Below, in pieces: positions 17,263 to 25,848 of a stretch of 64,000 nucleotides of DNA; within the stretch, counting starts at the first letter, position 1; the number at the start of each line of letters is the position of its first letter. The DNA is taken from the NCBI GenBank assembly GCA_023436065.1, contig JAEZKU010000036.1, positions 62,001 to 126,000 on the forward strand, read 5' to 3'. Made by a program: the position numbers and the translations under genes. Source of the stretch: Bacillota bacterium. Lineage in GTDB: Bacteria > Bacillota > Clostridia > Lachnospirales > Lachnospiraceae. Under the pieces are notes generated by a model. That model saw nothing but the letters and a program-made list of their open reading frames with translations. It did no database searches and was not told the DNA's origin.

Positions 17263-18225
17263 CTACAGGACAGAAAGATGCAGATCTTCTTCAAAGCCCA
17301 GCATTAGGTTCATATTCTGGATGGCTGCTCCTGAGGCCCCCTTACCGAGATTATCAATTCGTGTCATAACCAATGCAGTTCCCTTTGAATCATTCCCAAA
17401 GATAAAGATTTCCGCTTTGTTCGTGTCGTTGCAGGCAGTGATATCCACCGCTCCGTCAAATAAGACAGAATCATCAGCATACGGCATGACAGATACGAAT
17501 TTTTCTCCCTGATAAAAATCACAGAACAGCTCGTGAAGCTCCTTTGCTGTCAGCTTTTTGTTCAGCAGCTTGGTATGTAAGGGAAGCATCACTGCCATTC
17601 CCTTATAATTATTCCCCAGGATCGGGACAAAATGGGGTGCCTGTGATAACCCGGTATGAATCGTCATTTCCGGCAGATGCTTATGATTCAGACCAAGGGC
17701 ATAAGGGCGGGGCGCCTTGGTGTAATCATTCTTTCCCTCGTTTTGTTCATATTTATCGATCAATGCTTTCCCGCCGCCGCTATAGCCTGTCAGACTCTGG
17801 CAGGTGACAGGATAATCAGGATCCATCGTTTTGCTCTGGATTAATGGATAGGCACTCAAAATAAATGCCGTAGCATGGCAGCCCGGATTGGTAAGCCTCT
17901 TGGTTTCTCTGATTGCCTGGCGATGAGCAGGAGATAATTCCGGAATTCCATAGGTCCAATCAGGAGCAGTCCGGTATGCCGTACTGGCATCAATGATCTT
18001 TGTCTCCGGATTTGTCACCAAACTGACCGCTTCTCTTGCCGCGTCATCCGGCAGGCACAGAAATACGATATCTGCCGAATTCAGACATTTAGCCCGCTCC
18101 GTGGGGTCACGTCTCTTCTCGTAATCAATTGTAATCATATCCAATTCGGAATACAGGCTCAGCCTCTCATGTATCTTTAAACCGGTTGTACCGGATACTC
18201 CATCGACAAATACTTTCTTCTTCAT
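17263..18225 (-). CDS. argC: N-acetyl-gamma-glutamyl-phosphate reductase, type 2
   Basis: A 320-residue enzyme of arginine biosynthesis that reduces N-acetylglutamyl phosphate to the semialdehyde with NADPH. The Rossmann motif VDGVSGTTGLKI is at 7-18 and the catalytic cysteine is Cys116 in LTNPGCHATA. The short length and start mark the type 2 ArgC family rather than the roughly 345-residue type 1. GAGGTG precedes the ATG. No other arginine gene is adjacent, but a good promoter with an ArgR-type box lies directly upstream. Confidence 0.93.
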   Translation of the reverse strand: MKKKVFVDGVSGTTGLKIHERLSLYSELDMITIDYEKRRDPTERAKCLNSADIVFLCLPDDAAREAVSLVTNPETKIIDASTAYRTAPDWTYGIPELSPAHRQAIRETKRLTNPGCHATAFILSAYPLIQSKTMDPDYPVTCQSLTGYSGGGKALIDKYEQNEGKNDYTKAPRPYALGLNHKHLPEMTIHTGLSQAPHFVPILGNNYKGMAVMLPLHTKLLNKKLTAKELHELFCDFYQGEKFVSVMPYADDSVLFDGAVDITACNDTNKAEIFIFGNDSKGTALVMTRIDNLGKGASGAAIQNMNLMLGFEEDLHLSVL

Positions 18226-18255
18226 GTCTTCACCTCATATAGTTTCTATCTGCGT

Positions 18256-18311
18256 TGTATATTTATACATACATTTTATATGAATATACATCTTGAAGTC
18301 CGCTTTGTCAA
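18256..18311 (-). promoter_or_regulatory. argC promoter with ArgR-type operator
   Basis: On the minus strand TTGACA (18311-18306) and TATATT (18288-18283) are spaced by 17 bases. TGTATATTTATACA (18256-18269), an inverted repeat fitting the ArgR half-site pattern TGNATWWWWATNCA, lies about where transcription would start or just after. This placement suits arginine-dependent repression; ArgR itself is not in the window. Confidence 0.7.
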
Positions 18312-18392
18312 CACTTTATTTAACGAAACCAACCACTTTATTTCGCTGAGCCCAACTCTTCATTAAGATAATCAATATCGATATTGGATATT

Positions 18393-19478
18393 CTAAAAGC
18401 TAGCAATGATTTTCTCATTCAACACCTTCAGCAGCTCGCAGACCAGTCTGACACTGTTCTCATAATCATAAAATGCAGCCATACCATAATGAGTATGGGC
18501 ATAACGGACCGGAACTCCCACGACGATAGTCGGAACACCTTCATTGGAGAGATGGATCACCGAACCATTGGTGGTACCTCCCGTGCGGACAGCCTCCTGC
18601 ACCGGGATTTGGTAGGTCTCGGCGGTATCCAGTGCAAATCTCTGAAACCTTGGATTAGCGATCATCTTCCCGTCAATGTGTCTGAGCATCGGACCCTTCT
18701 TTAATGCAGTCTGTATCTCATATCCTTCCGCAACAGTATCATCTGCAGGACAACCTTCAAATACAATCGCAAGATCGGGATGGGTTACTCTGGAGGTTAC
18801 GACACTTCCTCTGGCTCCTACCTCCTCCTGAGAAGCTATCCCTACAACAACATCCACTTCGAGCTTCTCTTCTTCAAGAGCACGCAGAGCAGAGATCACT
18901 CCGGCGCAACCAAGGCGGTTATCCAGAGCCTTTCCGATCATGACATCATGCTTCTCATCATATTCAAAGGTAACGCAGGGTACCACCGGTTCCCCTATCC
19001 TCACCTTGTATTCCTTAATGGCCTCCTCCCTGGAGGAAGCTCCGATATCGATGGAGAGCTGATTGATGTCAGGGACCGTAAGCTTATCCTTTTCACTCAT
19101 ATAGTGCGGCGGTTTGCTTGCGATGACTCCCGGAATATATTCATGCTCAGCATTTCTAACCATAACCTTATGAGCAGGAATATTGTAGTTCACCCAGCTT
19201 CCAAGCTGCACAATGGAAAGCGTGCCGTTAGGACGGATCGAGTGAACCATGAAGCCGACCTCATCACTGTGAGCATCCAGCAAAACCACGGGACGCTTAC
19301 CCGTGTTACCATTCCTATAGATAAAAAGGTTACGCAGGGTGTCTTCTTTTATTTCTCCCAAGCCCTCCGCATATCTTCGAAGCGTATCAACAACCTCATC
19401 CTCAAAGCCTGATGCACCTTTTGCATCGGAAAGTCGTCTTAACATTTCCATATTGAACTCTTTATTGATTTCCTTCAT
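18393..19478 (-). CDS. M42-family metallopeptidase (aminopeptidase)
   Basis: A 361-residue dinuclear-metal aminopeptidase of the PepA/FrvX/YsdC family. Ligand motifs are visible in order: DAHSDEVGF (first His at 70), KALDNRLGC (bridging Asp near 186), and ASQEEVG with the catalytic Glu pair near 218-219. Homologues form large dodecamers and trim N-terminal residues from peptides. AAGGAG precedes the ATG. It follows the DMT transporter by 22 bases and is probably the last gene of a four-gene transcript starting with the deacetylase at 21897. Confidence 0.9.
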   Translation of the reverse strand: MKEINKEFNMEMLRRLSDAKGASGFEDEVVDTLRRYAEGLGEIKEDTLRNLFIYRNGNTGKRPVVLLDAHSDEVGFMVHSIRPNGTLSIVQLGSWVNYNIPAHKVMVRNAEHEYIPGVIASKPPHYMSEKDKLTVPDINQLSIDIGASSREEAIKEYKVRIGEPVVPCVTFEYDEKHDVMIGKALDNRLGCAGVISALRALEEEKLEVDVVVGIASQEEVGARGSVVTSRVTHPDLAIVFEGCPADDTVAEGYEIQTALKKGPMLRHIDGKMIANPRFQRFALDTAETYQIPVQEAVRTGGTTNGSVIHLSNEGVPTIVVGVPVRYAHTHYGMAAFYDYENSVRLVCELLKVLNEKIIASF

Positions 19479-19500
19479 ATTCCTACTCCTTATGATTCAT

Positions 19501-20349
19501 TTAGCGAAATATAACTACCAGAACTGCACCGAGAAAGATCAGACAGGCAGAGAGGATTCTCTTCCTGCGGTCTTCCTCCCGAAATACCAGACTGCTGATT
19601 ACTGTTGTGATCACAATATTCAGCATCGTCAGTGTCTTGACATAGGTCTGTCCCGAAGCAACCAGACTGATGTTTTGCACGGCAAGCATCTGAAAAAGAA
19701 ACTCTCCTACCCACAATACTGCCTGTATGACCAGATGTTTATCAAAGGTTATTACTCTCCTGCTCTTAGTCTTAGCGATACCATACATAAACAGTGCGGA
19801 GGATATGGTCCAGATCAGGGAATAGGTAATCGCAGAAGACGCTCCGATCGCCAGCTTATCTAAGGACGTGGTAAATCCTAAAAGCAAGGCAGTCAGAAGC
19901 ATCCACAGACTGGCCTTCTTGATTTCAATTCTTCCTCCCTGAAGATTTATGGTGAAGGCCCCGATACAAACCAGCAGGATACCGATCAAAGCCGGACCGG
20001 TAGGGACTTCCCGATAAAGTACCATGCTCCACAGAACCACAAACATCGGGACTGCTCCAAGCCAGGGTGTGGTTAGGGACAGCTCTTCCGTCTTTATCAT
20101 ACGCAGGCGGATGAGTGTCGCAAAGGCTGTTACAACGACAGTAGTTGCAGTGATTCCGATAAACACCGGGATATTTGTGATTTTAATATTCCCTTGAAAT
20201 GCAAGGATTATGAAAATAATACTTCCGTAAAATCGTGTGGTAAAGCTGATGATTTCCGGAGACTGTTTGATATTACGTTTGATATACATTTCCCTCAGGC
20301 TGACAAATATACCTGAGATCAATGCAAAAAGTATCCATAGGTCAAGCAT
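19501..20349 (-). CDS. DMT-family (EamA) transporter
   Basis: A 282-residue protein with about ten membrane helices in two EamA halves. The start ATG at 20349 lies inside the end of the epimerase gene (8-base overlap) and has its own GGAG site. The substrate is unknown. Tight coupling to an epimerase/dehydratase and an aminopeptidase suggests export or import of an amino-acid or sugar derivative, but nothing in the sequence specifies it. Confidence 0.85.
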   Translation of the reverse strand: MLDLWILFALISGIFVSLREMYIKRNIKQSPEIISFTTRFYGSIIFIILAFQGNIKITNIPVFIGITATTVVVTAFATLIRLRMIKTEELSLTTPWLGAVPMFVVLWSMVLYREVPTGPALIGILLVCIGAFTINLQGGRIEIKKASLWMLLTALLLGFTTSLDKLAIGASSAITYSLIWTISSALFMYGIAKTKSRRVITFDKHLVIQAVLWVGEFLFQMLAVQNISLVASGQTYVKTLTMLNIVITTVISSLVFREEDRRKRILSACLIFLGAVLVVIFR

Positions 20350-21223
20350 CTCTATACTCCAATTTCATCATTATGTAATCTAAAAGCTTATAAATCCAAT
20401 CATCAAGCTTGTCAAATCTGAAGCCAAAGTCTTCTGCCTTTTTGGTATTTAAAGAAAAAGCCGTATTGTCACTGTTATAGGGCCCCGGCTCACCTTGATC
20501 AGAAAGAATAGCTTTCTTCCCTGACTTTCCTTCCACATAACGAATGATCCGACTAAGGGTGATCGTATTACTTCCTGCAGCATTTACCGGTCCGGTAAGC
20601 TCTCCCATAGTCAGCCAGGCAAGAAAAGAACCCGCTTGTGCGGAATGGATAAAGGCGGTTTCGGCTTCAAGATTATCTATATACATCGGAATGCCCCGCA
20701 TAATATGCTCCACATAGAAGAAGAGACGATTGGTATAATCGTCCTCACCAATCACATAGGGAAATCTGACTGCCGCCGCCGAAATCCCAGAGTATTTCTG
20801 AAATAGCGCACATTCCGCCTGTCGTTTGATCTCATCATAGGAATATTCCTCCCTGGTACACCAGATCAGAGGATAAGTGAAAGGATTAAAATCCTCCTCC
20901 TTTACACCCAATGCCAACTCAGGATAGACAGAGACCGAGGAGGTAAGAAGATACCTGTCGCAGGTCACCTGATCCAATAGGTTCTTCACATCCAGCGAAC
21001 TATAGGCTATGTTATCACATATTACATCAAAATGCTTCCCACAGAAGGCTGCTGCCATCTCATCCCGATTGCTTCGATCCACAATGATTCGATTGACCAA
21101 AGCTCCATAGTCATCACCCACATTCCCCCTGGTTGCAATCGTCACCTCATGCCCTTCCTTTATCAGGTTTCTTACCAAATGAACACCAAAAAATCTAGTT
21201 CCACCCATAACCAGAATATTCAT
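20342..21223 (-). CDS. NAD-dependent epimerase/dehydratase-like SDR protein
   Basis: A 293-residue extended short-chain dehydrogenase. The N-terminal NILVMGGTRFFGVHLV contains the glycine-rich NAD(P) loop, and the segment after LLTSSVSVYP is the active-site strand. The usual YxxxK is present as YDEIKRQAE. It resembles the isoflavone-reductase/mRNA-binding-like branch of epimerases rather than GalE. ATG codons at 21232 and 21223 are both available; AAAGGA is too close to the first and better spaced for the second. The end overlaps the transporter gene. Confidence 0.8.
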   Translation of the reverse strand: MNILVMGGTRFFGVHLVRNLIKEGHEVTIATRGNVGDDYGALVNRIIVDRSNRDEMAAAFCGKHFDVICDNIAYSSLDVKNLLDQVTCDRYLLTSSVSVYPELALGVKEEDFNPFTYPLIWCTREEYSYDEIKRQAECALFQKYSGISAAAVRFPYVIGEDDYTNRLFFYVEHIMRGIPMYIDNLEAETAFIHSAQAGSFLAWLTMGELTGPVNAAGSNTITLSRIIRYVEGKSGKKAILSDQGEPGPYNSDNTAFSLNTKKAEDFGFRFDKLDDWIYKLLDYIMMKLEYRDA

Positions 21224-21258
21224 GATCTTCATCGTCCTTTCTTTGTATACAGAACTTC

Positions 21259-21897
21259 TTAGTCAAGTACATTGCTCCAAAGCTTCTTCTTTACTCTCGG
21301 ATTAACTCCCTTTAACTCGAACAGCTCGCTGACAGTCACCATCGTATAGCCCTGTTCCTTCAAGCCTGTGATAATCGCATCCAAAGCGTCTACTGTATTT
21401 TGATTATCCACCAAATCATGAAGCAGGACGATATCTCCATCCTTGACATTCGATAAAATCAAATCCGTCCGTTCTGTTGCCGTAACATTCGGATCCCAAT
21501 CCAGGCAATTGATCCCGTTGATGAACGGAAGATCTATCACATCATACATCTCATCCTTTACCGCGATATATGGCGGTCTGAAAAATGCCGGTGCTTTACC
21601 GGTCAGGCTCTGAATGAGACGGTCCGTATCTTCTACTTCCTGCTTAATCAGCTCAGGAGCTATCTTATCCATATAGGGGTGGGACCAGGAGTGATTGCAA
21701 ATCTCGCACCCCAGCGCTATCTCCCTTTCGACCATAGGCTTTGTACTGTCTGTAACAAATTCTCCTATCAGAAAAAAAGAAGCTACGACCGCATGCTTCT
21801 CAAGCTTATCCAAAACCTTTGGTGTTGTACTGAGATTCGGCCCGTCATCAAAGGTGAGTGCAACGAGTTTCTCTGTCGATGAATTCCTATCTTTCAT
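21259..21897 (-). CDS. Polysaccharide deacetylase (NodB domain), no export signal
   Basis: A 212-residue carbohydrate esterase family 4 protein. The NodB motifs are present: TFDDGP (15-20), the metal-binding HSWSHP (His69, His73) and FRPPY. It cuts acetyl groups from N-acetylated sugars or a related substrate. The start is ATG at 21897, because AAAGGAG lies nine bases upstream; the longer frame to 21936 runs into a repeated intergenic element and is unlikely. No signal peptide or anchor is seen, so it may act in the cytoplasm. It heads the run of genes through to the M42 peptidase. Confidence 0.85.
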   Translation of the reverse strand: MKDRNSSTEKLVALTFDDGPNLSTTPKVLDKLEKHAVVASFFLIGEFVTDSTKPMVEREIALGCEICNHSWSHPYMDKIAPELIKQEVEDTDRLIQSLTGKAPAFFRPPYIAVKDEMYDVIDLPFINGINCLDWDPNVTATERTDLILSNVKDGDIVLLHDLVDNQNTVDALDAIITGLKEQGYTMVTVSELFELKGVNPRVKKKLWSNVLD

Positions 21898-21925
21898 TCT
21901 ATCATTCTCCTTTACTATATACATT

Positions 21926-22051
21926 ATTACAAGCAAGCTTGTATATGCTTACTGCGCTTTAGTTACATCATGAACTTCGTTCATGCTCTACAGCTCCGTT
22001 CGCATATTACAAGCAAGCTTGCATATGCTTACTGCGCTTTAGTTACATCAT
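21926..22051. repeat. Duplicated 46-bp palindrome-rich repeat
   Basis: Copies at 21926-21971 and 22006-22051 are identical at 45 of 46 positions (T at 21942, C at 22022), 80 bases apart. Each contains CAAGCTTG and the common segment ending TTTAGTTACATCAT. Between them is the inverted repeat ATGAAC-TTC-GTTCAT (21970-21984). The element sits just upstream of the deacetylase start. Confidence 0.85.
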
Positions 22052-22173
22052 ATCAAATTCAATGATAAATTGAAATACTAAACCTGGCTCATATTATAAA
22101 TGATTACAAAAATAGCTTTATAGAGCATCGTTTGCAATAATGCAAAACCTTTATTATTGAATATTACATAAAA

Positions 22174-22209
22174 CAGGGAATGTTGAGGTCACACCTACAA
22201 CATTCCCTG
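22174..22209 (-). terminator. Terminator of the chemoreceptor gene
   Basis: CAGGGAATGTTG (22174-22185) pairs perfectly with CAACATTCCCTG (22198-22209). On the minus strand it is followed by TTTTA, just after the stop codon at 22228. Confidence 0.8.
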
Positions 22210-22227
22210 AAGCATAAACATTATTTA

Positions 22228-24459
22228 TTATTTAATCTTGAACAGCTTGATAGATTCCTCCAGCTTCTTAGCGTCCTCTTCCAGCTCAAAGGCTGCTGCC
22301 CTCAGACGCTCCACAGAGTCTACCTGGCTGACTGCAGTTGCACTTACTTCTTCTGCCGCTGCTGCAGTTTCTTCGGAAACTGCAGAGATGCTTTGGATGG
22401 CATCCATTGTTCCCGTCTTGGCTTCCTCAATCTTCTTAATTCCATTGGCGATATGATCAAGATTGTTAGCCAGATTATTGACGTGATCATTGATGCTGTC
22501 AAATACCTTAACCGTCTTGTCCAATGCTTCCGACTGGGACTCAACAATACTTTCAGCCTGCTTTGCTGTGTCAACCGTATCCTTCGTCTTGATCTTAATC
22601 TCACTCACGATGTTCTGGATCTGCTTAACCGCATGGACTGACTGATCAGCAAGCGACCTGATTTCATTGGCAACCACCGCAAATCCGCGTCCCGCATCTC
22701 CCGCTCTCGCTGCTTCGATGGAGGCATTGAGAGAAAGCAGATTGGTCTGGGATGCGATGTCATTGATTACTGCTACAAAGCTACCGATATTCTGTGACTG
22801 AATTTCAAACTCCTGAATCTTAGATATTACATCATGAGTAATATCCGTCGTAGCCTTCGCCTTTTGATTAAGCTCATCGATGATAACAATACCTTCACCG
22901 GCTATCTTTTTGGTATTATTAGCAATCTTCTCTATCTCATTGGTATTCGTATAAACCTGGTTAATCTGATCGGATAATCCCGCCATCTGAAGCAGGCACT
23001 GCTCAGAGTCACCAGCCTGTTGAACGATACCCTGCTCGATATCATCTATGGTTCTGGAGATATCCTTTGTTGCAGTAAGAAGCTTCTCCGCATCGTCGGT
23101 AACACCTGATGCTGATATACTGACCTTACTTCCCACCTGCTGTACCTCTCCAATCAACTTACGCATATCAAAGAGCATATTACCAATTCCCTTAGAAAGA
23201 TGCAGGAACTCGTCCTTTCTCTTTGTTTCAAAGCTTGTTGTTAAGTCACCCTTTGCCGCCAGTGTAATTCTCTTATTCAGGAATCCGATTGCTTTCGCGA
23301 TTCCTCCGACAATCAGCACCACCGTGATGATGGCAATGATACAGGAGATGATAACAAAAGCGGTATTTATACTTTTAATTCCCGATACCTGCTGAAGAAT
23401 GGTATCCTTTGGAATTAAGGCACAGATCGTGGCACCGACATCACTGAGTTTACTGTACAGGAAGAGATATTCCTTACCCTGATAGGTCTGATAAGAAAAT
23501 CCGACCGCTTCTTCTGCTTGCAAAGCCTCCTCGTAATAGGGTTGTCCCACGAAAATGCTGGTCTCTTCCGAGCCTGTGATCACTTCTCTTCCATCCGATG
23601 TCACAAAAGCCTTAATGCTGTTCTCACCTAACTCATATTTTGAGAACATGTCCAGTATCTGCTGCTTTGACACATCGATCACGATAAATCCGTTACGAGC
23701 ATTCAGCGAACGGAACAGGGAAAACGCATAATCCCCGGTACCATATTGTACAGTTCCATTTCCCCATGCTATCATAGAATCAAGCTCGTTATGCTGCCCT
23801 ACCCATAGGATCTTTACAGCTTTATCTTCAAACTTTTTACCTGTTTCTGTCTGTTCAAATTTTTCATATACACTATCCTGCGTTGATGCCTGTGAGGAAA
23901 AGGTCTTTCCCTCTTTACCAAAAATATGTACCCCTGAGATGAAAGAGTTCATCTTCTTTACAAGCTGAACATCCTTTTCCAAGGCATAGCGGGTGTTGAT
24001 GAATTGGGATTCATCCTGACCCTCCTGTCTGTTGAAATAGGAACCGATATCATCATCCAGCAGCATCTCGGAGGATCTTTCTTCAATTGCTTTGAAACCA
24101 AAATCCAGAAAGTCACCGACAGCTTTGATGGTAGCCGCAGAACTGTTCTCATAATTGGTAATGATGGCACTCTCCGATTTGGAATAGGAGATTGCACCAT
24201 ATATCGCCAGCAAAACAATTGGAATTAATAAGCCGATAAAGAGTTTTAACCGAATACTATAAAAAATATAGACTAGATTCTTCCCCTGAACTCCCTTTGT
24301 CTGCTCTGAAAAATTTTGCCTAGGCTCTGTTGTCTCACTGCTACCCTGCTTGACACTTTTTTGATTCTTTGAGAAGTTTTTCGGCTTCAACTTACTTAAT
24401 ATTTTTGATGTATCCGATTTCTTCTCTCCCTTGTTACCATTTAATACTTTTCCTCTCAT
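22228..24459 (-). CDS. Methyl-accepting chemotaxis protein
   Basis: A 743-residue transmembrane chemoreceptor. It has an unusually long, basic, low-complexity cytoplasmic N-terminus (1-70), TM1 (about 71-91), an extracellular sensor domain of Cache type (about 95-370), TM2 (about 375-397), HAMP, and a methyl-accepting domain with the hairpin tip ARAGDAGRGFAVVANEIRSL. The ligand is not predictable. A GGGGGG site precedes the ATG. The gene ends at a terminator and is preceded by a 370-base region with a strongly structured leader (24548-24670). No other chemotaxis gene is in the window. Confidence 0.92.
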   Translation of the reverse strand: MRGKVLNGNKGEKKSDTSKILSKLKPKNFSKNQKSVKQGSSETTEPRQNFSEQTKGVQGKNLVYIFYSIRLKLFIGLLIPIVLLAIYGAISYSKSESAIITNYENSSAATIKAVGDFLDFGFKAIEERSSEMLLDDDIGSYFNRQEGQDESQFINTRYALEKDVQLVKKMNSFISGVHIFGKEGKTFSSQASTQDSVYEKFEQTETGKKFEDKAVKILWVGQHNELDSMIAWGNGTVQYGTGDYAFSLFRSLNARNGFIVIDVSKQQILDMFSKYELGENSIKAFVTSDGREVITGSEETSIFVGQPYYEEALQAEEAVGFSYQTYQGKEYLFLYSKLSDVGATICALIPKDTILQQVSGIKSINTAFVIISCIIAIITVVLIVGGIAKAIGFLNKRITLAAKGDLTTSFETKRKDEFLHLSKGIGNMLFDMRKLIGEVQQVGSKVSISASGVTDDAEKLLTATKDISRTIDDIEQGIVQQAGDSEQCLLQMAGLSDQINQVYTNTNEIEKIANNTKKIAGEGIVIIDELNQKAKATTDITHDVISKIQEFEIQSQNIGSFVAVINDIASQTNLLSLNASIEAARAGDAGRGFAVVANEIRSLADQSVHAVKQIQNIVSEIKIKTKDTVDTAKQAESIVESQSEALDKTVKVFDSINDHVNNLANNLDHIANGIKKIEEAKTGTMDAIQSISAVSEETAAAAEEVSATAVSQVDSVERLRAAAFELEEDAKKLEESIKLFKIK

Positions 24460-24547
24460 AGAAATAGCCCCCCGTGATATGTATCCTACCGGAGTAATTA
24501 CAGTAACTAAGTACCCATGATGCTTATAGTATGTTATTGATTATCTT

Positions 24548-24670
24548 ACAAAAGGTCATGCCACCTCCGGTGACATAATAACCCTGCAAGAGAAAGCTAT
24601 CAGAAAGCTCGCTTTCCAAAAGCTTTCTCTAGCAGGATATCCGGCTGATTACATCAGCCGGACCTTTTGT
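24548..24670 (-). ncRNA. Candidate structured leader RNA upstream of the chemoreceptor
   Basis: An outer 10-bp stem (24548-24557 with 24661-24670) encloses three hairpins: ATGCCACC/GGTGACAT (24558-24576), a long stem CCTGC+AGAGAAAGCT with AGCTTTCTCT+GCAGG (24583-24636) and CCGGCTGA/TCAGCCGG (24641-24661). Only about ten bases are unpaired between helices. It lies 89 bases before the ATG at 24459. A TATAAT on the minus strand further upstream could place it in the transcript. I do not recognise a known riboswitch class; a mobile-element palindrome is the main alternative. Confidence 0.45.
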
Positions 24671-24833
24671 TTAGCAAACCATATAACACCTTAAGCATTG
24701 TAAGGATCATTTGATACTGAATACTTACCCCTAGTAATTAATGCTATTATAACACACACATATACAGAAGACTATTGATTTCTATAGTATTTTGACTAAA
24801 TTAAGTTCATTTCGACCACAAAATTCGTCATGA

Positions 24834-25835
24834 TCACCAATTATTCACCGCATGCTCTGCAAAAGAAATCAGATTCTCAATTTTTAGCTCGGTTCCATCG
24901 TCCAGTACTGCCTTCCCGGAGAAACTACCAAACATCTGATGACAGCAGTTATCAACCCATAGGAGCTTTGTTCTGGTGGTTCTGTCATAGGAAGGTGTCA
25001 GGATCAGATCCAATCTTCCTTCCTCATCATAGATATGCCAGGTCTCACTGTATTCGGAGCCTAAGTCAAAATGCACTTCTCCCAGTTTATGCACAGTATC
25101 CCCGAAGAACAGAATATTTTCGGTTGCATGTTTCGTATTTCCGAACCCACAACCCAGATTAAAGCCGAAAATTCTGTCCTCCACATATCCTGTGCCATTG
25201 CTCCAATACCATTCATTATGGAAGGGCCATACTCCTCTGCCCCAATCGAGAAGGCCGAAGGAATCCCCGGGTTCAAAATGATGGCTACTTTCACCATAAT
25301 TGACCGTACCTTCCGCAAGCATGCAATTAATCTTATGATTATAATAGAATGCCTTTGGTGATTCATCAAAGGGAATGTTAATGACAAGGGATTGTTCATT
25401 CTGTCTCGTCAGTGTGATATCCGCTTCAAAATCTCCCCATTTACAATACAGAAAACGCTTATTTCCCTTCGCTTCAAAACGCATTTGACCGGCTTTCTTA
25501 TGATAGCTGATCATATGATCCTTCTCCGCATTTTCAGGCAAATGCAGGGAATTGAAGGGAAGCACCAGGAAGGTCCCCTTCTCTGCCAGCATCTCACCCT
25601 TATTAAAGTCAAAAAACATGATACCGACCTGTCCGGCATAGGAAGCATGCCCAATCGTGAATTGAAGGCAGAAGTTACGATCGGTAATCTGATAAAAATC
25701 CCACTCCTTTATCCGAAAAGGCGATGCCTTGATGGCTTTTCTCTGATAAGTTAATACACTTTTGGTTGAATAACCGGGATACGGCGAACCCTTTTCATCC
25801 AGAACCGGACCCGGCTTTGTGAACAGCTTTTGCAT
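24834..25835 (-). CDS. DUF2804 family protein
   Basis: A 333-residue soluble protein recognised as DUF2804 from its overall pattern: an N-terminal LTYQRKAIKASPFRIKEWDFYQ-type opening, conserved WGRGVWPFHNEWYW (about 213-226) and a C-terminal lipocalin/AttH-like beta-rich body. No catalytic residues can be assigned. GGAGGAGG precedes the ATG. It follows the MFS gene by 13 bases, so transporter and DUF2804 protein are probably co-expressed. Confidence 0.8.
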   Translation of the reverse strand: MQKLFTKPGPVLDEKGSPYPGYSTKSVLTYQRKAIKASPFRIKEWDFYQITDRNFCLQFTIGHASYAGQVGIMFFDFNKGEMLAEKGTFLVLPFNSLHLPENAEKDHMISYHKKAGQMRFEAKGNKRFLYCKWGDFEADITLTRQNEQSLVINIPFDESPKAFYYNHKINCMLAEGTVNYGESSHHFEPGDSFGLLDWGRGVWPFHNEWYWSNGTGYVEDRIFGFNLGCGFGNTKHATENILFFGDTVHKLGEVHFDLGSEYSETWHIYDEEGRLDLILTPSYDRTTRTKLLWVDNCCHQMFGSFSGKAVLDDGTELKIENLISFAEHAVNNW

Positions 25836-25848
25836 TAGATCCTCCTCC

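Noticed and set aside
21898..21936. Longer N-terminus for the deacetylase
   Set aside because: The extra codons fall in the duplicated intergenic repeat, and AAAGGAG clearly serves the ATG at 21897.
24548..24670. Known c-di-GMP riboswitch upstream of the MCP
   Set aside because: The conserved core sequences of c-di-GMP-I and -II classes are not present; the architecture is a closed multibranch of perfect stems.
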